Shown here piece after piece: positions 9,991-22,317 of a DNA stretch of 64,000 nt. Under the pieces are notes generated by a model, which was not told where the DNA came from, made no database searches, and saw only the letters and a list, made by a program, of their open reading frames with translations. Position numbers and translations under genes: made by a program. The first letter of the stretch is position 1. Each line of letters starts with the position of its first letter. Origin of the DNA: Rhodamnia argentea (Eukaryota > Streptophyta > Magnoliopsida > Myrtales > Myrtaceae); assembly GCF_020921035.1 (NCBI RefSeq), contig NC_063157.1:20539015-20603014 (forward strand), read 5' to 3'.

Positions 9991-11745
9991 TCCTATCTCG
10001 ATGTTTTCAAAGAGACTTATGCTCAAAATTTCCCATCTTCAGGTTGGTACGATGCAACAGAACATCAAGGAGTAGCTGATGGTAAGCAACCACCCAACAG
10101 TCGCCACCACTATACCAAGAGTGAAGCATGCAAAAAACGAGCAACAATTATGTTTCTCTCTCAAATAAAAACAGAAAGAGAGAAGCTATTTACAGATAGG
10201 GAGAAACTGCAGCAGAAGAAGATGGTTTGCACGAGATCAGCACTTACTTCTGCTAACTGATGTCAAGCATGGAAGCAACCCATTTTCCAAGCATAAAGAT
10301 AGCTTCATTCCTAACAAACAAGCAATTCGAGCATTTGGAATTCAGAGAGTGTTGAGGAGGATGAGGAGGACACGACTTGACTTGCTTATGGAGTAAGTTG
10401 ATAATTCCTCGTATCATTTATAAGTTAGGACGCTCCAATTTTGATGTAAATTAACATAAATTCTCGTTACACGAACACGAACAATCAAGTCTTACTTGGG
10501 ATATCCTCCAACAACGATTTTTACTCAAGAAAATAGAACAATTAATCTATACGCCATCCAAGCTACAGGGTGGGTGATTACATAAACAATATTTTGTCCA
10601 TGTCACGCTTCAGCATCCTCACCTCGATTGGATTTGGTTTGATTTTGTGCTGGAGGGACTTGATTAGATGCTTTCTATAAATACAAGAAGTTGTATAGGA
10701 CTTGAATGAACTAAAAGCGGATTTATTTTTGAAGAAAGGGAAAGAGAATATACAGCCAAAGCAAAAAGAAGGGCGTCGATGCCACTAGATTGTAGAAATG
10801 TGTCATTGCTTTCGCTAGCAAGTTGAATAGAAAAGATGAAGCATAAGATTTATGAACAATTTCGCAATAGCACTGCACAGAATGCCGGCAATAACGATGT
10901 GGATTTTGCATCAAGATATGGTTCATCATCATTTGTCCAATCAAATTGAAAAGGTCGAGCAAGTTTGTACCAAAAAGTACCCTTTTAAGATGTGATTCTA
11001 TTTATTGGACCAAAAAAAAAAGATGTGATTCTATTTAATTAAGTAAAAAAAAGTGGGAAAGGACGATTACCGTTACCACTCCCACTTCCTCTGACCATAA
11101 CCATAAGGTTTCCACACCCACTACAAATGCCCTTTTGGGCCGTAAGTACTCATTCCACTTGTAGGTATAGGAGCCTTGTCACTGAAGTTCCATTAGCATG
11201 TTAGAAGCCAGAATGGTACACAAAATAACAAATGCCTAATGCATAGGCTAGTCGAAGATTCACTCATGTCACAAAACGAACTAAGTTATCACAATAAGTA
11301 ATTTTCGGATGCGACTCGGACTCGTAAAGTGGAGGCATCGGCCTAAAGTTAGGCTAGTTTGGGTGTGAGCTTATAAGCAAGAAAATCATTAAAAGTAGGG
11401 GGGTTGGGGTCATTTAACTTTTGAGAATGAATGGGACAAGAAAGGGAGCCTAATTGGGGGTAAAGTCTCATTTGTTTCTGGAGAAAAAGACAGGGGCAGG
11501 GGTAGGTTAGGGACGTAGGGGCCGCAGCATGATCCTAAGGACTAAAGACAAGACAAATATTGTGTTTGTCAGCAGATCACCCTCAGCTCAGCTTCCTTCT
11601 CCCCTTCTTTGCTTGCTCTGCTCTGCTTGGCCTGGCTTCACACTGTGACTGCACAGGCAGAGGCAGAGGCAGCAGCAGTAGTACTGTGTAGGATGGGATG
11701 AGATGGACTCTCACTGCACGCTCACAGGCCAGGGGAAGACACAAA

Positions 11746-11775
11746 ACCACCACCACCACCACCACCACCACCACC
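11746..11775. repeat. (ACC)n trinucleotide repeat
   Basis: About ten consecutive ACC units. On the minus strand they yield a poly-valine frame, which is not a credible protein. Confidence 0.9.
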
Positions 11776-12120
11776 CCAGTGACTTTGGTTTTGTGATCTT
11801 TTTGTTTCCTTCTCAACACTGTCGTGTATTTGTTAATTGCATGAAATGTTTTTTTTACCTTATCTTATTTTAGTTTTATTACTTCAAGGCTGCTGCAGTT
11901 TAGGGGACCAAGGAGCAAGTCTTGTGGGAACAAAATGTAGGGATCAGGAGAAAAAAGAAAAACGAAAAACTGAAGAAGGTTATTTTGCTTTTTCCTTTTC
12001 TTTTTCAAGATTTGTCACTACTGTGTACGGCAATGATCTCTCTCATCCTCCTCTGCCAAATGCGGCTTCCCCCGGCTGTGGACTTGGCTTTTTCCTCTCT
12101 TGTCTTGGCTTGGTCAATCC

Positions 12121-12163
12121 CCATCCCCACCCCCACCCCCACCCCCAACCCCACCCCCACCCC
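12121..12163 (-). repeat. C-rich tract with G-quadruplex potential on the minus strand
   Basis: Six or more runs of four to five cytosines separated by single adenines occur here. The complementary strand therefore carries closely spaced G-runs with short loops, the classical requirement for a G-quadruplex. It is not inside a recognised gene. Confidence 0.75.
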
Positions 12164-13350
12164 TCTCTCTTCCTTCCCGTTGCACAGTCATCCACACCTT
12201 TCTCTTTCTTCATTATCTGCTTATTAAAACTTCTTCTCCACCATGCTAGGCATTTGCGTAGTGGCTATACTATTAAAAAAATTTAGCTTTTGGCCTCTGG
12301 GTGTGGTGATGAGGTTTATGACAATACTTTTGATTAGGTGTAACATAACTAACAAGGGCTTCTATGAACTGTGGTGTAGATGCAGAATCACTGACTAATC
12401 AATCAACAGTTGTCTGTCTTCCAACACCTCTTGAGCTAAAAGGTTGAATCTTTATATTGCACTAGTGCCAAAATGAAGGCTTTCAATCAGCACGCACCAG
12501 AAAAGATTGGGGATGACACTATCGGAGCTTTCTCCTTGACAGGACTAGCCCAGGGACACTGCATGTAGAAGCAGAACATAACAATAAAAAGGAGACAACA
12601 AGACATTGTTGGCTACAATCTACATTGTTTCTCCTATGTTCTGCTCTTCTTTCTTCCTTTCCCCGATTCATCTCCTTCAAAACAATTAAAGTACTTTTTT
12701 TTTTCCTTATTGTTTACGTTCGGTTCAGGTTAAGCCAATTGTTCTAATTAGGAAGCCATGGTAGACGAACATGCTTTTAAATATAGAAAGAAGACATACA
12801 TATAATTTAATATATTGGAAGTGGGTGAAGCTAGACTACTTTATTCATTTTTCAAATCAACATCAACGTTACTTTTATCCATTTTTCAAATGTCTGCAAA
12901 AATTACGATATTTTCATGCGCTGTACAACCGGATAAGTGCTGTGGAGGCTGACCATGCCGTTTATTTCTGCGGGCAATGGAGATTAATCAGATGATGGGA
13001 CAACGGATTCAACCAAAAGTAACTAACCTGTTGCTCTGTAGAGAGCAGCAACAGACTCATTCAATGGGTTCCAGATGGTTCCCATGTTCTCAACAAACAT
13101 TCTCTGCTCGGATTGGTACTGTAATGGGGTGTTACCCACCCTCCCCCGTGGTAATCCAGCTCTTGTCTTGACCCGAAAAACGTTGTCGTATTCATGGTAG
13201 ACAGGGACAGACAGCTGAAATCTGTTTGAGCTTCTTCTGAGAAACGACCTCCATAAATATTATTTTTTTAGGCTTATTAACTGCAGAGAAAGTAACAAAA
13301 ACAGAGAAGAAAAAAAAAAAAAAAAGTGGGGCGGTCTTCTATCCTTTTTT

Positions 13351-14408
13351 TGGCACCTACAAACAAGCAAAAGCAAGCAGGCTACAATCTCTCTTTCTCT
13401 CTCCCTCTCTCTGAATGTATAATTTTGGAGGAAACGTGTCCCTGAAACTCAGCATAAAGCGCCACAGCCCCCACTCACAGACTTGTAGAGAGAGAAGAGA
13501 GGAGCGAAGGGGGAGAGAGAGAGAGTGAGAGCGGTTCAGTTGCCTCTTCTTGTGCACCCATCTCAACAATGTGTGTCTCCTGTCTCCTCTTCACGAGTCT
13601 CGTCATCTCTATTTGTTCGAGTTTTAGGTGTCTGCTCTTCGTTCTCTCTCTGTATTTTTGTCGCTGTTAGTTATTAAATCTGGTTCTGTTGCGAAAGTTG
13701 CTATCTTTTATCTCTGGTGGAATGAAATTGCTGCAATGCGGGGCGATTTGCTTCATGGGTTTCCAATCTGTCGAGAAATTTATCGTGAAATACTGCTCAG
13801 TAAGCGAAATGACCGAACAGATTAGAAAATGCAACGATATTTGTCCATCTTGTTTTGTTCTTTTTTATGTTAACACCAAACGCCGCTGATGTGTTTGTGA
13901 AATGCTCAATATACTAATCGAAGGGGTTGTTTTGGACTCAATCTCTTGCTCTTTTATAGTTCAAAAACACAGTTTTCACATGACGTTCTTCTCTTTCCTT
14001 TTTCCATCCATGTAGGAGGGCCAACCGATGTTTCTGTAGGAACTGATGCCAAATATGCGGCTTGAACTCTCGCGAGCAAAACAACTTCATTTGCATTCTT
14101 AGTTCTTCGAGTTTTTCTATGTAGTTTCTCTTAACTCATGCCTAGATGGTTTGTCTACTACTATGTATTCTTTTGTGCAGTTATGATGTGGAGTCTGAAG
14201 CTTACTTCTTGCAGGATAAATGAATAACACTTGAATCCAAGGGAACAACTTGATCATGTAAGAACTTTATGTAGACATTGATAAATAGTTGATAAAAAGG
14301 TTTTCCTTGCTATTTTTCGGTTGCATCAGGTTTCGACTCCTTACCTTGTTTCCACTGTAGCTGTGTCCTTCTGATTTGCAATTTCGAGCTGGTAAAGTTC
14401 TTCTCGTG
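13351..14408 (+). promoter_or_regulatory. Promoter, 5' UTR and probable leader intron of the BIG BROTHER gene
   Basis: CT-rich DNA at 13386-13412 and GA-rich DNA at 13490-13532 precede the coding sequence by about 0.9-1 kb, typical of a plant core promoter and leader. Candidate acceptors 'ttgcatcag' near 14330 and 'ccactgtag' near 14359 stand upstream of the start codon at 14409, so the leader is likely spliced. Short open frames at 13628-13889 would be upstream ORFs if this part were exonic. Confidence 0.5.
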
Positions 14409-17400
14409 ATGGAATCCAATGGATGGATGCAACCACATTATGTAAATCCTGGGTACCCTTACCCCAACAATGAAAGCTTCATGAACTTCTTTGAAGGCTT
14501 TACTCATGCCCCAGTGAGCTATACTCCTCCAGCTGGATCATTGCTTGGTCAGGTGGGATGGGAGATTATGTCTTTCTCTCTGTTGTGTGTATGTAACAAA
14601 GCACTCTGTCAAAAACCAATTGTCCCTTCATGCTTTCATCACCGATTGATGCAAACCTTCCACATCCATTGATACTCCTTGATGAGCACTGGGGTTGAGG
14701 TTGTATTACTCTGCAGTCAACTATAATGTTGCTTGTTCATATTGCATATGTTTCCTTTATCTGTGCTGGATACTCGGTACTGATTTTCATTCCATGGAAC
14801 TGTATGGTTAAAAGGTGAACAATGAAATCCAGGTTAGCCAAATCGTCATCAACTGTTGGCTTGATTTACCTTTTCCAATAAAGAGAAAGGCTTTGAATTC
14901 ACATGTTTTCCTTTTAAAGCAATTAGGTGACTCCAAGGAAGATTTGTGTTTTATCCTGTTAATCTTACTTTAGGTTATGCAGGAAACTTTAAATAAATGA
15001 GATGTTGAAGGGATTTTGAAGGGCTAGGAAGTATGCCGTACCATTAAGTAGTCAGATGTTATAGAAGCTTCTCATTGCACTCTTGCTTATGCTTTAATAT
15101 GTTCTTCTCTGTCAGGAAAGCATGTACTGGCCGATGAGCATGAATGCATACAAATTTGGCTCAGCTAACGAGGGGAGTAATTCCTATTACAGTTCTTATG
15201 AGACAAATGATCAAATGCCAAGAACAGAGGTCACTGGGAGTGGCTGGGAGCAGTCTTCGAGATTTGGTGTTGAAGAGTCTGCCAGAATAGACACTCAATC
15301 TGAGGAACATGCATCCACAAGTGTGGGTGGGAATCCGGAAGAATGTTAGTGCAATCAATTACTTTTTATCTGGTTGACTGTTCAATATTGCAAATAATGA
15401 CTTCAAAGAATGGCGTCCCACTGATTAATTGGTAATGCGCGTGAGCTGAGGTCAATTGATCAGCTTTCGGGATTTCCTGTAATGCACGAGCTTAAATTGA
15501 GGGAGAAGAAAGTGTTCCTCAGCCTTGCTAAGATTCAGACTTCTGTAATTTGTCCACTCATATTTAACCAAGAATTTGCTCTATTATTTCAGGTAGCCCG
15601 AATCATCAATCTCCTGATGAGTCTCAGGTATTCATGTTGCTTGCTAAGAGGCTTTAAGCACTTGATCACTGAGAGTGGTTTTTGTATGTGAACTCTACCT
15701 TGTGGCTAGGTCTCTATGTAAAATCGAACTGGTGTGAATGAAACTATCGATGTTTGGCTTACTCTGTTACAGCTTATTGTTATTAGGACCAATTCCTTCT
15801 GCCATCCCACTTGAAAGTGCCTAATTACAGCCTTAGTCACTACTCGGTAGATTGATCAAAATTTCTCGTTTATAAAGCTAATGATGTTTGACAAACTTCT
15901 TTTATTGAGCTTTCACTGGTTAAGACAATTCTTTTTCATATCCCATCAACCTGAAATTTGACAAACTTCTTTTATTGACCTTTCACTGGTTAAGACATTC
16001 TTCTTCATATCCCATCAACCAGATAAATTCTCTTTTGAAGAAGATATATTTTTTTTTTCAGACTTTTGAAGAAGATCTAGAAAATGTAGAATTTAAAGAA
16101 AAGTCTTCTGATGCCTCTGTGAATTACTGCAGGCTGTTTGGCAAGATGACATTGATCCGGACAACATGACATATGAGGTTTGCTCTTATTAGTATATGTA
16201 ATCAGCTTACGAGACCTTTTCTTTTGCTCCGAATAATGAGCATGCACAGTTCCTTGATGGATATAGTTGCATTTGTGTGAATGCTAACTGGACAGTGGGC
16301 AATTAAATTAAGATGCCATGATGCATCAATGCTGAGGCAATTATCACAAAGTAGCTTGAAAGCACATAACCTCCATCTTATAGATGTCCAATCATAGCTT
16401 TTTTACTTCCAAGGTTCAATTACATTTGTATGTTTTCTTTATGATACCCATGTTAAAATTCAAATAAAGGGAATGTGCATTGACACCGACGAATAGTTTT
16501 GCTAGATTCTTCTATGTGTAGTCTCTGTGCTCCTTACATTAGACCTTTTTTTACACCAGGCCTTATATATTAGCTTAAACAAATTGTGGTGATCCTAATT
16601 TTCAATACCAGTTTAGCTGAGGATCTGTCCCTTCTTTGTCTCACTGTGTAATTAATTTGCATGGTCTCGGCTAATATTAAATCCCAATCTATACATAATA
16701 GTGATATGACAAGTGTCAGGGTAATAGAATTATAATGATGCGGTCATTTACAAGGTTAGGCTTTCAGATATATAGATGGAGATCTCACATTACTTCTCAT
16801 CCAATGTATGTATCTATGTCTACTTTTTACTCATTTTCCTCTTTTGTGTCTTCTTCATGACTAGAAACATATATGAAGTGAAGTTGACGTGTAATACAAC
16901 TGATATAAATTGAGTGTGGGAAGGATATCATGTCTTCCCAAGTAATAAGGAGCTCTCAATGAATTCCACTCTCTTTATACAAGTAATTTGGGAGGATTGA
17001 CTATACACGATGGCCTTTAAAACTATCCTCTTAGATGCCCCATATTTTAACATCATCACCCAGCAGGAATATGGGAAGTAAAATGTCCAGAAACGTGCCA
17101 GGAACTGGCTCCATTTCCATTTCTTCGTGTATATATTTTCCATGGAGATGTTTATCTGCACCATGAAGGGATAATAGGCATAAGCACCATGTTTTTGTTC
17201 GAAAGCTGATAGTTCTGACAATTATTAAGAAAAGAAGAATCATGTGAAACTTCTGCTTTGTAAAGCCAACGAGCTATTTGTTTTTATGCAGCGGAACCAC
17301 TGTTAAGTCCTACATATCGAGTTTAAATTCTTACTTATAAAGTCTGCCATAAAGGTTTTAATTGATGGGGACTACTACATGCCTTGTAATTGTTTAGATG

Positions 17401-18558
17401 ATAGAAGATACTGGAGAGAGATCTTGGAGGCATTTGGATTTTTTAATTTGAGAAGGATTGGTCCTCAGCGTCTATATTCAGAAAAACCAAAGTTGAATGG
17501 AGTATTTGGAAATGATTATTTTCATTGCTGAAGGTCATCTTTAGATGATGCAAATGATTATTTTCATTGTTGCTCCTATTTCCAGGAACTGCTTGATTTA
17601 GGTGAGGCAATTGGAACTCAGAATAGAGGTCTTCCCCAAGAGCTCATTAGTCTGCTTCCAACCTCAAAATACAAGCTTGGTGGTTTCTTTACCAGAAAAA
17701 AATCTGGGGAGAGGTATCATTCTGTTGTTTTGGTGCTCCAGACTCCTAGAGATAAAATGGATGGATTGTTTTAATCTTTAATGGAAAAGGTCTTTGAACT
17801 CTTTTGCTCCTTTAGATTGACCCCACTAAAGTTACTGGCGAATATCCTTTTCATGAAAATGTTGATGTGGAATTTTTATTAGAAGTTCAGGCATCATCAG
17901 CGTGAGCTAAATCATGCTAGTTTTCGTCGCTGCATATGTAACGTGCTTGTCATTTTACCAACAAATGGGTGACAAACAAGTCTGCAAAAGCTTTCTGGTT
18001 TGACCTCTGGGGAATGATCTGGTTTGACCTCTGGGGAATGACCAGAACGAGTGCCATGGACAAATTGACTAATTTTTAAGCTTAATTTTTCAGGATTCTC
18101 TTTGAGTCTATCTCAACTCTTTCCAGGAATTGTCTCTTCTTTTATTTTTTGTTTTATTTTTTCAGGTATTATCTCATTAATTATATATTTTTCTAACTTC
18201 TACAACCAGATAACATATCTCTTTTTGATGACATATATCGGTTTTTGTGGATAATGGACTTTGCCTCTTTTTCATATATATTATTGCTTCCCTAACAAGT
18301 GTAGTCCATATCTGCAACATAGATGTGTGATATGCCAAATGAGGTACAAGATTGGTGATCGGCGAATAAAGCTGCCCTGCAAACACGCATACCACGGTGA
18401 ATGCATCACCAAATGGTTGGGCATCAACAAGGTCAACGGCGTTCCACCATTTAAGATGACCCTGCTCCCTACTCTTTTTACATGTGAAAGCTGATATCAG
18501 TGTATTTATCTGACAGATATGCCCGGTCTGCAATGTCGAGGTATTTGGCAAGGAATGA
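14409..18558 (+). CDS. BB: RING-H2 E3 ubiquitin ligase BIG BROTHER
   Basis: Seven coding exons join in frame to 243 residues (Arabidopsis BB is about 248): 14409-14552, 15116-15344, 15593-15627, 16133-16177, 17586-17713, 18323-18431 and 18517-18558, all with GT-AG borders. The N-terminus has the family pattern ESFMNFFEGFTHAPVSY. The conserved centre WQDDIDPDNMTYEELLDLGE spans the junction of exons 4 and 5. The C-terminal RING-H2 begins at residue 195 with CVICQMRYK, continues LPCKHAYHGECITKW and ends CPVCNVEVFG. All eight C3H2C3 ligands are present. BB marks substrates for degradation and limits the duration of cell proliferation in organs. The splice pattern and intact ligands argue for a working gene. 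Confidence 0.93.
15887..16020. repeat. Tandem duplication, about 65-bp unit, in a BIG BROTHER intron
   Basis: The segment beginning tttgacaaacttctttta at 15887 recurs at 15957 with a 70-bp offset and only a few differences. Both copies lie in intron 3, just upstream of a cryptic splice acceptor. Confidence 0.85.
17994..18041. repeat. Perfect 24-bp tandem repeat in a BIG BROTHER intron
   Basis: Two identical 24-bp copies starting tctggtttgacctctgg lie end to end in intron 5, indicating a recent slippage event. Confidence 0.9.
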
Positions 18559-19831
18559 AAGGATGGAGGGATCAACGTACTGCTGAGAATGCCGGTGGGG
18601 ATTAGACGCTTTTTTGCAGCTGGAGGCTTCTTTCTTCTTTAGGAGGAAAACTTTGGGTTCGATTTTTGTACACGAGATATGATATAGGTATAGGGGACTA
18701 TACTAGGGTCCGGGTCTCATGCAGGTCCTACTATTGAGTTGGATCGTAATTTCCCAAGTATGTTCCAGGCTATATTAGCAAAGTGTATATGTAATTGTGT
18801 GACGGAGGATTTTGTCTAGCTTTCTTCTTTTTTCTGCATGATCTATGTCAGATCCAACAACGTCTTGGAGCATATTCACTATGCAGTAGGCTATAGTTTT
18901 GATAAATTTTTCTCTTTTCCCAGTTTCCAAGCATTCGACCCCATGAAGAGGTATGATTGTCTCAGAGAAAATCTAACTCCACATTTGATACATGGCTGGT
19001 TGATTGGTTTATTATCCTTGAGGGGATGGGATGGGATGATGGGCGATGAGTGGGATATGTACTAGAGCTAAAAGAGAGGTCAAGAAACGAAGAATGATTC
19101 GCCACACAAAATGAGTATTGTCTGTCCAAATTATGACTTTCATTTCAATGTTTGGCCTAATTCTTTTTTTCTTTTTCTTTTTTAGAAAAGCACAAATTTA
19201 TGACTATGGCCCAATCTCACATGAACTATTCATTTGTCCGAGAAAAAGAGTACAAATTTTGCATTCGGGATCCACGGTTAAAAAGCTGACATGGTGATAG
19301 GCTTGGTCCGTGCACCTTGTGCCGGTATTAACCCCGCATCTTAACCCTACACCAGACGTTATTTTTTCAACGGTAAATTTGACGAGAGTTTAGAGGGGAT
19401 ATAAATTTAGGGTTCTTTCAGCTTCAGGTCTATAGCCACATTGAATTTGGGATGGTGGTTTAACGGGTGTCGGGCCGAGAGTCGAGTCAACGCAGTAAGT
19501 TTGTACTACTGTCTTAAGGAGAACGTGGATGGTTTCAGCTCCCCTGCTGGGCGCTGTTCCTCTGGTTTTTGGAGATCGCTTTGTCTCCTAAGTAAAAACG
19601 AATGATATGCTAAATAAAGCGAATCTCCCAACGGTCACCATATTAACAAACCTCGCATAACGTTCACTTACCCATCTCTCTCTCCTCCCAACGTCTCTCT
19701 CTCTCTCTCTGTCTACCTTCCCAAGCAACTCCTACAGTGTAGTGTGATACGGTGAGCCAGAGGAGGAAATCTTGGGTCTCTCCGACGCGCCCAACGAAAC
19801 ACGCAGACACCCTTTGTGGCGGGGGAAGCAA
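18559..19831. other. BIG BROTHER 3' region and promoter of the next gene
   Basis: The first part is probably the 3' UTR of BIG BROTHER. CT-rich DNA at 19675-19712 immediately upstream of the start codon at 19832 looks like the leader of the following plus-strand gene. No other gene is seen. Confidence 0.4.
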
Positions 19832-22317
19832 ATGGAACCGGCAAAGATCGACTGGAGGAAGATCGAGTCGGTGTTCGTGGAAGACGACCTGTACGAGCAC
19901 TTCGACGCCCCCAAATGGGTCGATCTCTCCTCCTCCCCCCACCTTGACGACGACGACGCCGACGCCCGCTTCTTCTGCAGACCCGGTAACTTGAACGCTC
20001 CCGCAAGCGCTCTCTCCCCACTCTTCACTTCCACGCCTCCTCACCAGGAAAAAGGGTTTCTTTTTTACTTTCGCAGAATGCAAGCATCCGAAGACGGCCG
20101 AGGATTTCTTCAAATCAACCCCCACCTCGACCTCCAAGGTTTCCCATCTCCGTCTCTTTTCTGTTTCTTGCTATATCAGTGTAGAAGCAGGTCCGATCAA
20201 GATCTCGGCTATGAAAGCTGGTCCCTCTTACCTAAACTGGCCCTTGTAATAGGCCTATCTCAAGTGAAACTCGACTTACTAAACACAGAATCGACTGGTT
20301 TTTCCGTCCTAATGTATGCTTGCCTTTTTTTTTTCCTCCCTTTTGGGTGGTGAAGCTCCGGAGACCAGCTAATATGTACGAAATCCTTCCGCTTGGTGAC
20401 CGGAATCTAAGGTACTATTGATGACCTTCTCTCCAAACAGGTTATTGTGATAATACTCTGTACATTTAGCTGAATCCCATGCGTTTTCGTTTTCCATTTA
20501 GAGATGTTGTCTTCAAGAGAAGAGTTCCACCAAGTAAAAGTCCCAACATAGCCAATCAAGATAGTGAAAATCAGAACCCCAATTTGTCTACACCCCTCAA
20601 TCTCTATTCTATCACCAAAGAAACGATCAAATCAAGCACTGAAAAGAAGAAAGCAGCGGACGATGCGTCGGAGGCTACTGCTTTTCCAAGACTCAAAAGC
20701 ACACTCTCAGCAAGGAATTTGTTCGCTGGTCGTGACATTTTGAATCAGATTTCAGAATTTTGCAGCGAACTAAAGAAGCTGGCGACCAGGACCAAGGAGA
20801 AAGAAAATGCGGAGAAGCGGAATGCGGGGAAGGATGTAGCTCCTACAGAAAAGGACAAACCTAGTGATGTTTTGGAGGAGTTAGGTGGCGAAGGGAAAGA
20901 GAGAAAGCCGCTAATTGAAGTCAGTATTGAGAAATCCGATGGCATGAAGAAGAGCAACACCAAGGAAAAGGGCCGACGGATTAAGTAATCTCTCTCTCTC
21001 TCTCTCTCTCTCTTGCACGTGCGTGAGTGTGGGGGTGGATGTTTGTGTGCTTGTAAGAATATGTTGGGGTGTGCATGGAGGAAGGATCAGCTGGCCTGTT
21101 TTTGGTTTCATGCGCACCTTTAGTAGGAAATAGCAGTGTTGTACAAAAATCCTAGTTTTCTGTCTAGAATGACAGTTTGCTAGGTTATGGTTTGCCCAAG
21201 TTGATTTGTCGTACTCAGTGAAAGCTAATTTTCATCATATGAAAGAATCTCCAGGCCAGTTATTCAGAATTTATGCAAATTAGCCCCAGAGAGGTGCCAC
21301 GTTTATTGAGCTCCTGGTGGTTTTGAGGAGATTAGACTGCATATGATCTATCTGTTATATCATGTGCCTGGTGTTGTCACTGGGTAATTGACTTTGATGA
21401 CTTACTGTACAGAAGAGTTGAAGAGGCTGAAAATGTTCCAATCAAGCTAGACTTGGAGAATGTGAGGCACAATGGGAAGGAGAGCTTGTCGCAAATCCGC
21501 ACTAGCCCTCCCACTCCCCAGTGTTTTTCAGCCACCCGTGAACCTGGCAAACCGACTCCTTCAAAAGCTACCAGATCTAGGTTTATGGTATGTTACTGTC
21601 TCATCTTCTTTTCAGCATGTTTTTCCTGGCCTTTTTCCACCACCAGAATGTATTGGGTTGGCTCCCAACCATTTCAATCTGGTTGGTGCCTTCTAAGAGA
21701 CAATACAAAAGTTTCTGGAAGCCAAAATCCAGCTTGATGCATAACAGGGACACTAAACATCAAGATAATGTTGGAACATGCCTCCGTTAATCTTAAGTTT
21801 AAGGAGAGAATGCCAGTCTGGAAAATTGAGGGTGATCTCCTCAGTTGTTTTTCACATTTTGGGTGAACTGATGTTTTTGAAAGACGCATTGGGCTGCAAA
21901 TCAAGGGCTTGCGAAACAGAAAAAATGGTCAAGTTGAAGTTGGTGGAGGAAATTGGGACTAGATATGTCAGCCACGTAATTGGCCCGTTATGAATTGCTT
22001 AGCCATATGCATTAAACCTGTGATCTTATGGGTAGTTCTCAACAGAAACTGACCTAATATATCTCATATATCTGGATTTAAACCGGATTATTTTGCCATC
22101 CCCCCAAATCTGCACATTATGTTGCTATAAATATTAACACTTGTGATATTCTGGTTACTAGGAGAGACAAATCCTTCAAGAGGTGAAGTTGAACAGAGGG
22201 GCCGTGGCAAAGGAGGAAACGCCCGACAAAGGAAAAACCATTTCTATGGTTGATGGAAGAGACGCAAGGCAGCTCGACATGTTTTGGTTTCTGAAGCCCT
22301 GCACTCTGTCAAGCTGA
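19832..22317 (+). CDS. Plant-specific protein of unknown function, 361 residues
   Basis: Six exons keep one reading frame: 19832-19985, 20077-20138, 20356-20411, 20502-20984, 21413-21587 and 22162-22317. The protein starts MEPAKIDWRKIESVFVEDDL and continues DAPKWVDL, then CKHPKTAEDFFKSTP, then YEILPLGDRN. A long Lys/Glu-rich middle includes TFSARN-like LKSTLSARNLFAGRDILNQ, followed by KLDLENVRHNGKESLSQIRT and PPTPQCFSATR. It ends MFWFLKPCTLSS. I recognise it as a conserved, uncharacterised plant family with conserved ends and a charged centre that may form helices. The apparent stop at 20986-20988 lies beyond the splice donor 'gtaatc' at 20985 and is not used. No catalytic motif or membrane segment is seen. 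A scrambled copy of exon 5 and intron 5 lies at 52135-52300. Confidence 0.85.
20990..21013. repeat. (CT)n run next to a splice donor
   Basis: A CT microsatellite of about 24 bp starts right after the donor of exon 4 of the unknown 361-residue gene. Its length could influence splicing there; this is an inference. Confidence 0.7.

Larger units (their letters stand above)
9991..13350. other. Long intergenic region with low-complexity tracts
   Basis: No gene is supported. Open frames at 11583-12286 are driven by low-complexity DNA. There is a short direct repeat of 'agatgtgattctattta' near 10990 and 11021, a CAC-triplet run and a cytosine-rich tract (listed separately), and many homopolymer runs. 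Part of 13300-13350 may already belong to the promoter of the downstream RING gene. Confidence 0.4.

Noticed and set aside
11727-11745. Similarity to the complement of miR408 ('ggccaggggaagac')
   Set aside because: Too many mismatches and no convincing hairpin with a star strand.
11583-12286. Overlapping frames with poly-Val or Pro/His repeats
   Set aside because: They are by-products of ACC and C-rich low-complexity DNA; no conserved sequence or splice context.
20479-20988. 169-codon plus-strand frame as a complete gene
   Set aside because: It is exon 4 of the six-exon gene read from inside an intron to a stop beyond the splice donor at 20985.
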